Below the pieces are notes generated by a model. It ran no database searches and was not told the DNA's origin. It saw only the letters and a list, made by a program, of their open reading frames with translations. From Candidatus Parcubacteria bacterium (lineage in GTDB: Bacteria; Patescibacteria; ABY1; UBA1558; GWA2-36-10): a DNA stretch of 64,000 nucleotides. Where the stretch lies: assembly GCA_018669975.1 (NCBI GenBank), contig JABHSK010000008.1, positions 1-64,000 of the forward strand, given 5' to 3'. A program made the translations under genes and the position numbers. Positions 41,825 through 50,284 of this stretch are shown here, in pieces (within the stretch, counting starts at the first letter, position 1; each line of letters starts with the position of its first letter).

Positions 41825-42448
41825 ATGGACAGATTGGTTGGTTTTGATGTTCAGAAAGTGGTCGGCAGGCACTATGAGAATTTACCCTACCATAATTTTC
41901 AACACGCTTTAAATGTGGTAGCAGAGTGTCAGAAATTGGTAGAGAAATGCAAAACATACGATGTTCAAGTAGATGAACAAGTTGTTATACTAGCAGCATT
42001 ATTTCATGACGCGGGTTATCATCAAGATCATGAAGAACAGGGTTTTGAATCTAAAGAAGAATACAGTGCTGATATAGCGGAGCAAGAATTAAATAGACTA
42101 GGTCTAGAAACAGGGGTTATTAATTTAGTAAAAGAGTGTATAATAGCCACTCATAGAAACAAGCCATTTGTTTTGGTAGAGCAGAAAGTTTTACGGGCAG
42201 CAGATCTGGCAGGCTTAGCAGGATCATACGAAGACTTTTTATATAATAATGAAATTCTTAAACAGGAGCTGGAAGAGGTGCATCAGCAAGAGATAGGTGA
42301 CGAAGAATGGAAAGATGTGGTCGCTAGCCTGATAAAGTTTTATTTGTCACAGGATATAAAACTTACTCCTGAGCATGATGATGAAGAGGGGTTTTCTATT
42401 TTTCATCGGCAGGCTCAAGAAAATCTAGATAGATTTTTAAAAAGATAA
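41825..42448 (+). CDS. HD-domain phosphohydrolase with a PDE-like signature
   Basis: A 207-aa HD-superfamily protein. The first metal ligand is in NLPYHNFQHALNV, a pattern also seen in cyclic-nucleotide phosphodiesterases, the HD pair is in ALFHDAGYHQD, then CIIATHRNKPF and RAADLAGLAGS supply the rest. Substrate is unknown. The start is the ATG at 41825, without a Shine-Dalgarno. A three-gene run follows to 44129. Confidence 0.85.
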   Translation: MDRLVGFDVQKVVGRHYENLPYHNFQHALNVVAECQKLVEKCKTYDVQVDEQVVILAALFHDAGYHQDHEEQGFESKEEYSADIAEQELNRLGLETGVINLVKECIIATHRNKPFVLVEQKVLRAADLAGLAGSYEDFLYNNEILKQELEEVHQQEIGDEEWKDVVASLIKFYLSQDIKLTPEHDDEEGFSIFHRQAQENLDRFLKR

Positions 42449-42464
42449 AATAACCAAAATAATT

Positions 42465-43388
42465 ATGTCAAAAAACAACGCACCTAAATTTGCTTTTTTC
42501 TACTTACTGTCATTGGTGGCCTTAGTTTTTACATCTGTGTCAGTGGGCATTATAATTTTTCAAATTATAAACAAAGAAATTGTTGATATTATTGATCAAT
42601 TTCAAGGTAGCTATTCAGACGGGGCAATGAAATTCGCTATTTCTACTATCATTATCTCCACACCTATTTATTATTTGACTTCACGGCAGATTTATAAAAA
42701 CTTATTTAAAGGCAACCTTGATGAAGAGTCAGGAGTTCGCAAATGGCTAACTTATCTTATATTGTTAGTATCTATTATAGTAATGATTGGTTGGTTGATT
42801 GGTATCATCAACGGCTTCCTAGACGGCGAATTGACCACAAAGTTTATGCTTAAAGGATTAACTGCCTTAGTTATATCTGGTAGTATTTTCTCTTTTTATC
42901 TCTACGACATTCGCCGAGAAAATATTAAAGGCAAAAAAGACAAGGTGATTAAAGTTTATTTTTACGCTTCCCTACTAGTTATTTTAGTAGCCTTTGTGTC
43001 ATCTTGGTTCATCGTTGAATCTCCTGCTGAAACTAGGAAAAGAAAATCAGACCAAAATATTATTAGTGATTTTTACACAATTGATAGTAGTCTGAGTAAT
43101 TATTATCAGAAGAATGATGTTCTGCCACAGAGCTTGGATGATTTGGATATGGATAAATATTCAAGGCTAGATTTAGATGATCTGACAAACCCATTTACTG
43201 ATAAGAAATATGAATATAAAGTTATCTCTGAAGATGAATATGAGGTATGTACAGATTTTCAAACTTCAAATAAGGAAGAAGAGTATGACCGCTATAAAGA
43301 TGATCAGTGGCAGCACGAAGTAGGTTATCAATGTATAGGGCAGAGAGTAATGGATAGAAAACTTAATGATGTTGAAGTGATAAGATAA
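42465..43388 (+). CDS. DUF5671-like membrane protein
   Basis: A 307-aa protein. The first 200 residues hold five or six membrane helices with the DUF5671-type opening AFFYLLSLVALVFTSVSVGIIIFQIINKEI and SDGAMKFAISTIIISTPIYYL. The last 100 residues are extracytoplasmic or cytoplasmic, with a segment, DFYTIDSSLSNYYQKNDVLP, that looks like the C-terminal part of pseudopilins or similar. Function is unknown. It is 17 bases after the HD gene and four bases before the SpoU gene. Confidence 0.78.
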   Translation: MSKNNAPKFAFFYLLSLVALVFTSVSVGIIIFQIINKEIVDIIDQFQGSYSDGAMKFAISTIIISTPIYYLTSRQIYKNLFKGNLDEESGVRKWLTYLILLVSIIVMIGWLIGIINGFLDGELTTKFMLKGLTALVISGSIFSFYLYDIRRENIKGKKDKVIKVYFYASLLVILVAFVSSWFIVESPAETRKRKSDQNIISDFYTIDSSLSNYYQKNDVLPQSLDDLDMDKYSRLDLDDLTNPFTDKKYEYKVISEDEYEVCTDFQTSNKEEEYDRYKDDQWQHEVGYQCIGQRVMDRKLNDVEVIR

Positions 43389-43391
43389 TAT

Positions 43392-44129
43392 ATGATTAGC
43401 AAAACACAATTAAAATTTTTAACTTCTTTGAAACAAAAGAAATATCGTCTTGAGCACCAGCAATTTTTAGTTGATAACCCTAAAGTCATTTTTGAAGAAA
43501 TAAGTAATGATGCTCTAGATAGTATTTTTGCTACCCAAAAGTTTTTTCAAGCAAACGAAAATAGTATACCAGTTGATTTGTTTGAGACACTACGTGATAG
43601 CGATCTTAAAAAAATAACTTCTAGTGTTACACCACAGGGAATCGTAGCAGTTTTTAATATAGTTGATCCAAAAGAATTTGATATGCGAGATAAAAGTATT
43701 TTGCTTTTGGAAAATATTCAGGATCCCGGCAACATGGGGACTATTATCAGAACAGCAGACTGGTTTGGATTTGAGAATGTTTTTCTCAGTGAGGACTGTG
43801 TAGATATTTACAATCCCAAAGTGGTAGCAGCTAGTATGGGTTCTATTTTTCATATAAATATTTTTCAAGATCTAGATTTAATGGAATTTGCCAAAGAGTT
43901 GAAGCAAAATAAATATCGAGTGATAGTGAGTGACTTAGAGGGTGGTCAGGATAAAATTGACACCAAGAATAAAGCTGCTTTAGTGATTGGCAATGAAGCT
44001 CAAGGTGTATCACTAGAATTAAAGTCCTTGGCAGATACTAAAGTTAAAATTCCTAAAATTGGCCAGGCAGAGTCACTTAATGCAGCCGTGGCAGCCGGTA
44101 TTTTTATGCACAAAATAAAGCAACCATAA
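43392..44129 (+). CDS. TrmH/SpoU-family RNA 2'-O-methyltransferase
   Basis: A 245-aa SPOUT methyltransferase that probably acts on rRNA or tRNA. Motif 1 is ENIQDPGNMGTIIRTADWFG, motif 2 is VIGNEAQGVS, motif 3 is KIPKIGQAESLNAAVAAGI, so the SAM knot is complete. The N-terminal 95 residues are the substrate-binding L30e-like part (KQKKYRLEHQQFLVDNPKVI). It follows the DUF5671-like gene. The exact target base cannot be told. Confidence 0.92.
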   Translation: MISKTQLKFLTSLKQKKYRLEHQQFLVDNPKVIFEEISNDALDSIFATQKFFQANENSIPVDLFETLRDSDLKKITSSVTPQGIVAVFNIVDPKEFDMRDKSILLLENIQDPGNMGTIIRTADWFGFENVFLSEDCVDIYNPKVVAASMGSIFHINIFQDLDLMEFAKELKQNKYRVIVSDLEGGQDKIDTKNKAALVIGNEAQGVSLELKSLADTKVKIPKIGQAESLNAAVAAGIFMHKIKQP

Positions 44130-44132
44130 GAC

Positions 44133-44161
44133 TTGATTGAAACGCCCATATGTTGTAGTTT
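44133..44161 (+). promoter_or_regulatory. Possible leaderless promoter of the CotH-VTC-DUF4956 operon
   Basis: TTGATT (44133-44138), 17 bases, TAGTTT (44156-44161). The ATG is six bases further. The boxes are weak. Confidence 0.45.
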
Positions 44162-44167
44162 ATTGTT

Positions 44168-46558
44168 ATGGTAATAAAGGATATATATCTTAGATACAGG
44201 GGGGCAATTATAACGACATTCGCGCTATTTTCTTTTATGATTATAGTATATGTCGTTATTTTTTATGGCTTATCTACTGGTCAAAGGTATATGATGATGC
44301 GTAATCCGATTGGTTATAAAATCTTGGCCAATTGGCACTCTTTGCGTAAAATAGTCAATATAGTCCATCTTCCCTATTGGTTCAAAGATTCTCAACTAGA
44401 GATCTATACTATCGTCATTAGTCCTAATAATACTCAGGAGATGAACAACTATAAACCAGTCGGTGATGATGGTCTGACATTTGGTAGGATGTTTGATGAT
44501 CTCAAGCATTATGTTAATGCTTACTTTGTCGGGAGCCAAGAGTATATTGAAGAAATAGATATTCGCTATCGCGGTATACAAAATAACAATTGGGATGCAG
44601 AGAAAACTGCCTTTAGGATAAAGTTTCCCAAAGAAAATTTATTTCAGGGTCAAAGAAGTTTAAATTTATTTTTACCATATGACCGTGGATTTTTTATTGA
44701 GCCGCTGAATTCTCATCGAGCTGATAAGCTGGGAGTGTTTAGCGCTGAATTTGAATTTGTTCGAGCCATGATCAATGGCCGTGATTTGGGAGTTTACCTA
44801 GCATCTGAGCCATGGTCTAAAGAATTTTTGGCCAAGCAAAATATCATGGACAGTAATAATATTTTTTCCAATAAAGACATAGATGTGTCTGAAGAGGTGA
44901 TCAAACTATCAATGGATAGATTGTCAGATTGGAAAAGCTATACAGCTGAAATAGAGGAAGGTCCATTTGAAGAACTGGCAGCCTTGCTGACTTTGATAGA
45001 CAAGGCTGACGAACAAGAGTTTGCAAATAAAATATCAACTCTGGTTAATTTGGAAGAATTTTATGCCTGGCACGCTCTCAATGTTTTGGCAGGCTCCAGT
45101 CATCAGAGTGATAACAGTAATTCAGTTTTACTTTTTAGACAGGAAACTGGAAGATTTGAGCTAGCGTCTTGGGACGTAAATATTGATAATCCAGATCATT
45201 ATACTTTGGAGAAAACAAATATACTAGCTAGGCGCATTTTAGCTAATCAGCATTTTTTTGAAGAATCTCAAAAAGTCTTGAGTGAATATGTTGAAGATGA
45301 AAATAACTTGGTGGATGATTTAAAGTTTTATGATGATATTTATGAACGCATGAAGCCAGAGTTTTATAATGATCAAGCTAAACTCTACAATGATTTTATG
45401 TTTGATGACACTATTGTTAAATATCGTGATTGGTTGATTGGTAATTTTGCTAATGCCAAGGAGATAGCTAGTTTAGAACAAACACCGTTTACTTTTCATG
45501 CCCCAGAGTCTAGTGGAGAGATAGATTTTCAAGGCAGTTTTAAATATCTTAATGATGTATCTTTAAGTTTAGAGCAGTTTTTGGTTAAACATCCACAGTT
45601 TATAAAATACGATCAGAATACTGTTTGGTTGCCAGGTGGCTCACATATATTTAGAGAGACAGTTGTTGTGCCGCAAGGATTAAAGCTGGAGATTAGACCA
45701 GGAGCGCGTTTGTTTTTTGATGAGGGTGTATCTATGATTTCCTATAGCCCAGTAGAAGCCAAAGGCAATAAACATTGGCCAATCATTATGAAACCTTTAG
45801 CCGCCAATAGGCCATGGGGTAGTTTTGCTGTAGTTAATGTTGAACAAGAAAATATTTTTGAATATCTAGAGCTTAGCGGAGGATCCAACGATTTGATAAA
45901 TGGTACATTGTTGACTTCACAGTTTTCATTGCACAATACAAAATCTATTATTAATTATTGTACTTTCAGCAACAGTCAATCTGATGATGCTTTCCATGCC
46001 ATACTAGGCTCAGTTAATATCAGTGATAGTATTTTTAAAAATAATATGGCAGATGCCATCGATGTTGATTATGTGCAAAATAGTTATATTATGAATTCCT
46101 TTTTTGACAATGATCAAGCCAGTGACCACAATGGAGACGCCATTGATCTGTCTGGGGTTGATGATTTCTTTATTATGGACAATGATATTCGCAATCATGG
46201 AGATAAATGTATCAGTGTGGGGGAAGCAGCTAACTTAGACATTACTAATAATATTATTAGTGGTTGTAATATTGGCATTGCCGTTAAAGATAATTCACGA
46301 GTCGTTATGGATAATAATATAATTATTGGTAATCATGACAGTGGTCTATCTTTATATAGAAAAAAACAGGAGTTTATTAGTGGTGGAGAAGCGTTGCTGC
46401 AAGATTCTATTTTATGGGGTAATCAAGAACAGCTGAACCAAGATGAACTTTCAAACTTAGAAATTAAAGATTCAATTATTCAGGGTGAGCAGGAGCAGCC
46501 AGATTTTCAAACATTATTACCAAAAGATTTATATCTTTTATATCAGGATAAATTATGA
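44168..46558 (+). CDS. CotH-kinase-like protein fused to a parallel beta-helix
   Basis: A 796-aa membrane-anchored protein. One N-terminal helix (residues 13-36) is followed by a CotH-type atypical kinase domain (about residues 70-400): EIDIRYRGIQNNNW, FPKENLFQGQRSLNLFLP, INGRDLGVYLASEPWSKEFL, and the metal motif ASWDVNIDNPDHY. CotH proteins in spores phosphorylate coat proteins. The remainder (about residues 460-780) is a right-handed parallel beta-helix with many NNxI/DNDI turns (MDNDIRNHGDKCISVGEAANLD...), probably carbohydrate-binding. The last codons overlap the VTC gene by four bases (ATGA). No spore genes are present, so the target is different. Confidence 0.82.
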   Translation: MVIKDIYLRYRGAIITTFALFSFMIIVYVVIFYGLSTGQRYMMMRNPIGYKILANWHSLRKIVNIVHLPYWFKDSQLEIYTIVISPNNTQEMNNYKPVGDDGLTFGRMFDDLKHYVNAYFVGSQEYIEEIDIRYRGIQNNNWDAEKTAFRIKFPKENLFQGQRSLNLFLPYDRGFFIEPLNSHRADKLGVFSAEFEFVRAMINGRDLGVYLASEPWSKEFLAKQNIMDSNNIFSNKDIDVSEEVIKLSMDRLSDWKSYTAEIEEGPFEELAALLTLIDKADEQEFANKISTLVNLEEFYAWHALNVLAGSSHQSDNSNSVLLFRQETGRFELASWDVNIDNPDHYTLEKTNILARRILANQHFFEESQKVLSEYVEDENNLVDDLKFYDDIYERMKPEFYNDQAKLYNDFMFDDTIVKYRDWLIGNFANAKEIASLEQTPFTFHAPESSGEIDFQGSFKYLNDVSLSLEQFLVKHPQFIKYDQNTVWLPGGSHIFRETVVVPQGLKLEIRPGARLFFDEGVSMISYSPVEAKGNKHWPIIMKPLAANRPWGSFAVVNVEQENIFEYLELSGGSNDLINGTLLTSQFSLHNTKSIINYCTFSNSQSDDAFHAILGSVNISDSIFKNNMADAIDVDYVQNSYIMNSFFDNDQASDHNGDAIDLSGVDDFFIMDNDIRNHGDKCISVGEAANLDITNNIISGCNIGIAVKDNSRVVMDNNIIIGNHDSGLSLYRKKQEFISGGEALLQDSILWGNQEQLNQDELSNLEIKDSIIQGEQEQPDFQTLLPKDLYLLYQDKL

Positions 46559-47286
46559 ATCAGGATCGACACAGATTTGAATTCAAATATCAAATGACAG
46601 TTCAGACTGCCGAGGAGATTGCTAAATATATTCAAAAATTTGGCATGAAGCGAGACAAGCACGCTTCACCCATAGATGGTAGCTATGTAGTCACTAGCCT
46701 TTATTTTGATTCTTTTAGATTGTCTGATTATGTGGAAAAATCTGCTGGATTGACTAAACGAAAAAAAATACGTATGCGTATTTATGAGCCATATCTTAAA
46801 GATTCTGATTATGTTTTTTTTGAAATTAAGCACAAGGAAGATATGACCAATCGCAAGACCAAGGTCATGCTATCTAGACAGGAAGCAGAGGATCTTATGA
46901 AGTATGGCACGTCAGTTTTAGCTAGACGGGAATGGAAAGAGGGCGAGGATGAAATTAGAAATCGTTTTTTACATTTTTTAATCAGAGAGCCAGTCAAACC
47001 AAATTTGATTGTCAGATACAAGCGTCGGCCATTCATGAACCACGATAAAAGTCTGCGCGTTACCTTTGACTCTAATATTGAGGCCTGCCTGCAAAGAAAT
47101 TTAGTTGATAATAAATTTATGGAGCAGGTTAGTGGCGACATGGTGACCATGGAAGTAAAATTTGCCTATACGTTGCCTTTTTGGTTAAAATCTGTAATAG
47201 TAAAGCATAATCTTAAGCGGGATGCCTATTCTAAATACGCTCGTAGCCTAGAAGAGATTTATAAATATACCCCATTACTTCGTTAA
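46555..47286 (+). CDS. VTC-domain polyphosphate-polymerase-like protein
   Basis: A 243-aa protein made of one VTC domain, the tunnel fold that in yeast Vtc4 makes polyphosphate from ATP. Charged strand motifs expected to line the tunnel are present: RFEFKYQM, VTSLYFDSF, KKIRMRIYEP, FFEIKHKED, LIVRYKRRPFM, LRVTFDSNIEA, VTMEVKFAY and the C-terminal SKYARSLE. Bacterial VTC proteins have no SPX domain, and none is seen here. It overlaps the CotH-like gene by four bases and is 21 bases before the DUF4956 gene, so all three should be made together. Confidence 0.85.
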   Translation: MNQDRHRFEFKYQMTVQTAEEIAKYIQKFGMKRDKHASPIDGSYVVTSLYFDSFRLSDYVEKSAGLTKRKKIRMRIYEPYLKDSDYVFFEIKHKEDMTNRKTKVMLSRQEAEDLMKYGTSVLARREWKEGEDEIRNRFLHFLIREPVKPNLIVRYKRRPFMNHDKSLRVTFDSNIEACLQRNLVDNKFMEQVSGDMVTMEVKFAYTLPFWLKSVIVKHNLKRDAYSKYARSLEEIYKYTPLLR

Positions 47287-47307
47287 TAAAAATTAAATTT
47301 AAATACT

Positions 47308-47988
47308 ATGGAAGATCTATTGAATTTTTCAAACCTTACCCTAATAGAATATAGCTCAGCAGTTATTGTAACTAATATTTTAGTAGCCTTTGTACTTAGT
47401 TTGTTAATTGCCTGGGTTTATCAGAAAACTCATCGGGGCATTTCCTATTCCCAGTCATTTGTTACATCTTTGGTGATGATGAATGTGTTGTCTACTATCG
47501 CAATGATGATATTAGGTAATAATTTGATACGGGCCTTAGGAATTTTAGGTGTATTTACCTTGCTTAGATTTAGAACGATAATCAAAGATACTCGTGATGC
47601 TACTTATTTATTTTTCGCCTTAGCTATTGGTATGGCAGTTGGTACGAACAACTATACTATTGCTGCCATCGGCACAGTGATGCTGCTTTTGATCAATATC
47701 ATCTTATATAAAGTAAATTTTGGTTCAGTGGTACGCGAGGGATTTTTATTAACCTTAACTATCAATAAAGATTTTGAAGAGAGTTCCTACAAAGACATTT
47801 TTTCTAAAAATCTCTTATCTCATAAGCTATTACAAATTAAAACCAGATCAGAAGGTGATGGTGAGTATTATTTTTCTGTGCGTTTCAAAAAAGACGATGT
47901 CAAAGAAGTGTTTCTTAAGGAAATTAAATCTTTGCCCGGAGTTATGTTCGTGGATCTAGTCACTAGTCGTGATGCAGCTGAGTATTAA
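47308..47988 (+). CDS. DUF4956 membrane protein
   Basis: A 226-aa protein with about five membrane helices in the first 150 residues (AVIVTNILVAFVLSLLIAWVY, FVTSLVMMNVLSTIAMMIL, a loop RALGILGVFTLLRFRTIIKDTRDATYLFFALAIGMAVG) and a cytoplasmic alpha/beta C-terminal domain. The RFRTIIKDTRD loop is the strongest DUF4956 mark. This family is often coded with VTC-domain proteins and may help transport or regulate polyphosphate; its biochemical role is not settled. Third gene of the CotH-VTC-DUF4956 module. Confidence 0.85.
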   Translation: MEDLLNFSNLTLIEYSSAVIVTNILVAFVLSLLIAWVYQKTHRGISYSQSFVTSLVMMNVLSTIAMMILGNNLIRALGILGVFTLLRFRTIIKDTRDATYLFFALAIGMAVGTNNYTIAAIGTVMLLLINIILYKVNFGSVVREGFLLTLTINKDFEESSYKDIFSKNLLSHKLLQIKTRSEGDGEYYFSVRFKKDDVKEVFLKEIKSLPGVMFVDLVTSRDAAEY

Positions 47989-47989
47989 T

Positions 47990-48445
47990 ATGCATAAAGC
48001 ATATTATAAATCACCCATCGGTATTTTAGAGATTGTGGCTAATAATAAAGGAATTACGGCCATTAGTTTTGTTAAAATTAAATCAAATAATTCAAAATCC
48101 AATGCACTTATCACTAGGTGCATTGTTCAATTAAAAGAATATTTTTCTGGACAAAGAAAAACATTTGATGTTCCGATAGTCATCGAGGGTACCGAATGGC
48201 AAGTTAGGGTTTGGACCGAGTTAACCAAAATACCCTTTGGTAGTATTATAGCCTATCAAGATTTAGCTGCTATGTCTGGCAACAAGCAAGCAGCTAGGGC
48301 GGTTGGTAATGCAGTCAATAAAAATAAAATTCCAATAATTATACCCTGTCACAGAGTCCTAGGTAGTAGCGGAAAACTTGTTGGCTATGAAGGGGGTTTG
48401 TGGCGTAAAAAATACTTATTAGAGCAAGAAATTAAATATAGTTAA
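47990..48445 (+). CDS. ogt: Methylated-DNA-protein-cysteine methyltransferase
   Basis: Repairs O6-methylguanine by moving the methyl to its own cysteine. The 151 aa end with the family block AYQDLAAMSGNKQAARAVGNA, then PCHRVLGSSGKLVGYEGG, with acceptor Cys120. The start is ATG 47990, one base after the DUF4956 stop; an upstream in-frame start at 47969 lies inside that gene. It shares the transcript of the CotH module by position, but no functional link is evident. Confidence 0.92.
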   Translation: MHKAYYKSPIGILEIVANNKGITAISFVKIKSNNSKSNALITRCIVQLKEYFSGQRKTFDVPIVIEGTEWQVRVWTELTKIPFGSIIAYQDLAAMSGNKQAARAVGNAVNKNKIPIIIPCHRVLGSSGKLVGYEGGLWRKKYLLEQEIKYS

Positions 48446-48448
48446 TTT

Positions 48449-48477
48449 TTGACTTATATGTAATTTTGGCATAATAT
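48449..48477 (+). promoter_or_regulatory. Leaderless promoter of dnaG-rpoD
   Basis: TTGACT (48449-48454), 17 bases, TAATAT (48472-48477); CATAAT (48470-48475) is an alternative -10. The ATG is at 48484. Confidence 0.65.
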
Positions 48478-48483
48478 AACTAT

Positions 48484-50271
48484 ATGAATCCGGTAGAAGA
48501 AGTTAAGAATAAACTTGATATTGTGGAGATAGTTTCAGGCTATATTAGCTTGAATCAGGTCGGTGGCAACTTTAAAGCTTGCTGCCCTTTTCATAATGAA
48601 AAAACACCAAGTTTCATGGTATCTAAAGAAAAACAAATTTACCATTGTTTTGGCTGTGATAAGGGTGGAGATGTAATTAGTTTTGTGCAGGAGTATGAAG
48701 GGATAGATTTTAAAGAGGCCTTGAGAATTTTAGCTCAAAAAGCCAACGTGCCTCTTAGTGGGTTTAGCTTTAAACAAAAACAAGATTATAGTCGTCTTTA
48801 TGAAATAAATAACTTAGCCGCCGATTTTTATCACAACTTGTTGATGCAGGATTCGCAAGTTGGTAAAAAAGTACTCAAATATTTAGATAATAGAAAAATC
48901 AATAAAGGCAGTCTCACTAATTGGAGACTGGGTCTATCAGGAGAAAGTTGGGATGGGCTACTCAAGTATTTAATTTCCAAAGGTTTTAAAGAGCAGGATA
49001 TATTTGAGGCCGGTCTTATTTTAAGGAAAAAAGATGGTAGTGGGTATTTAGATCGTTTTCGTAAACGATTAATGTTTCCCATTTCTGATACACAGGGTAG
49101 GGTGGTTGCTTTTACTTCACGAACTTTATCTGGTATTGCCTATGATGAAATTGAGCAGGGTGGTAAATATATAAACAGTCCCCAAACCGCCATTTATGAT
49201 AAGAGTAAAGTTTTGTATGGCTGGCATTTAGCCAAAGATACGATTCGCAAGAAAAAATATTTGATTATAGTAGAGGGCAACATGGATGCCATCGCTGTAT
49301 CTCAGACTAGTTCCAAAAATGTTGTGGCAGTATCTGGTACAGCTCTAACCGCTGATCATATTAAATTGATTAAAAGGTACGCTAATAATATTATTTTGGC
49401 CTTTGATGGTGATGCAGCTGGATCACGAGCAGCTTTTAGGAGTGTGGTGCTAGGTTGGCAAAATGATATGAACCTGAAGATATTGATTTTACTCAAAGGA
49501 AAGGATCCGGCAGACATCGTCAAAGAGGATCCGCAGAAGTGGTTGCAATTGGTCAAAGATTCAGTGCAGGTCATGGATTATTATTTTAAACGTATTATTG
49601 CTGGCGTTGATTTGAGTCGGGCAGATCACAAGAAGATAGCTATTAGTAAATTATTGCCGATTATTAAATTTCTAAAGAGTCAGGTAGAGCAGGCGCACTA
49701 TTTAAAATTGATTTCCGATAGGTTGCAAATACCTTTAGAGATATTACAACAAGATTTAACTAGTACAAAGTCTTTTATAGAAAATCAACAAACCCCGACT
49801 ACTAAGAGTAATGAAACACAGAAGAGGGTCTCGTTTTCTCTTAGCGAAGAGTTGTTGTCACTGGTCTTTTTAAAGGGTATTTATCTTGAAAAATTGGTCG
49901 CCGAAGTCGAGCCAGAGATGGTTTCTTCTGACCTAGAGTCCCTTTACAGAAAGGTTGTAATCTACTATACTAAGCATCAGAATTTGGATAATTTCATAGA
50001 TTATTCAGAATTAGACAATAATGAAAAAGAAGCATGGGTAAGATTGTCTATGCTAGGCGAGAAAGACTATCAAAGTTTATCAGATACTGAATTGCTAGAT
50101 AGTTTTGAAAGTATGTTGTCCAATCTCAAATTACGTCATCTAGAGGATAAACGGAAAGAGTTAATTGTTGATATTAAGCAGTCGGAATTGACGGGTGATG
50201 AACAAAAAGTCAATCAATTAGAAAGTGAAATTCATTTATTAGGAAAAGAAATAGAAAAGTTAAAAAAATAA
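48484..50271 (+). CDS. dnaG: DNA primase
   Basis: Makes RNA primers for replication. The 595 aa contain the CHC2 zinc finger (Cys34, His37, Cys55, Cys58 in CPFHNEKTPSF and YHCFGC), the RNA-polymerase core with GRVVAFTSRTL and KYINSPQT, and the Toprim domain with VEGNMDAIAV, GTALTADHI and LAFDGDAAGSRA. The C-terminal third would hold the helicase-binding domain and is poorly conserved. rpoD follows 13 bases later, keeping the old dnaG-rpoD macromolecular synthesis order, but rpsU is not in front. Confidence 0.96.
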   Translation: MNPVEEVKNKLDIVEIVSGYISLNQVGGNFKACCPFHNEKTPSFMVSKEKQIYHCFGCDKGGDVISFVQEYEGIDFKEALRILAQKANVPLSGFSFKQKQDYSRLYEINNLAADFYHNLLMQDSQVGKKVLKYLDNRKINKGSLTNWRLGLSGESWDGLLKYLISKGFKEQDIFEAGLILRKKDGSGYLDRFRKRLMFPISDTQGRVVAFTSRTLSGIAYDEIEQGGKYINSPQTAIYDKSKVLYGWHLAKDTIRKKKYLIIVEGNMDAIAVSQTSSKNVVAVSGTALTADHIKLIKRYANNIILAFDGDAAGSRAAFRSVVLGWQNDMNLKILILLKGKDPADIVKEDPQKWLQLVKDSVQVMDYYFKRIIAGVDLSRADHKKIAISKLLPIIKFLKSQVEQAHYLKLISDRLQIPLEILQQDLTSTKSFIENQQTPTTKSNETQKRVSFSLSEELLSLVFLKGIYLEKLVAEVEPEMVSSDLESLYRKVVIYYTKHQNLDNFIDYSELDNNEKEAWVRLSMLGEKDYQSLSDTELLDSFESMLSNLKLRHLEDKRKELIVDIKQSELTGDEQKVNQLESEIHLLGKEIEKLKK

Positions 50272-50284
50272 TTTACAGCTAAAT

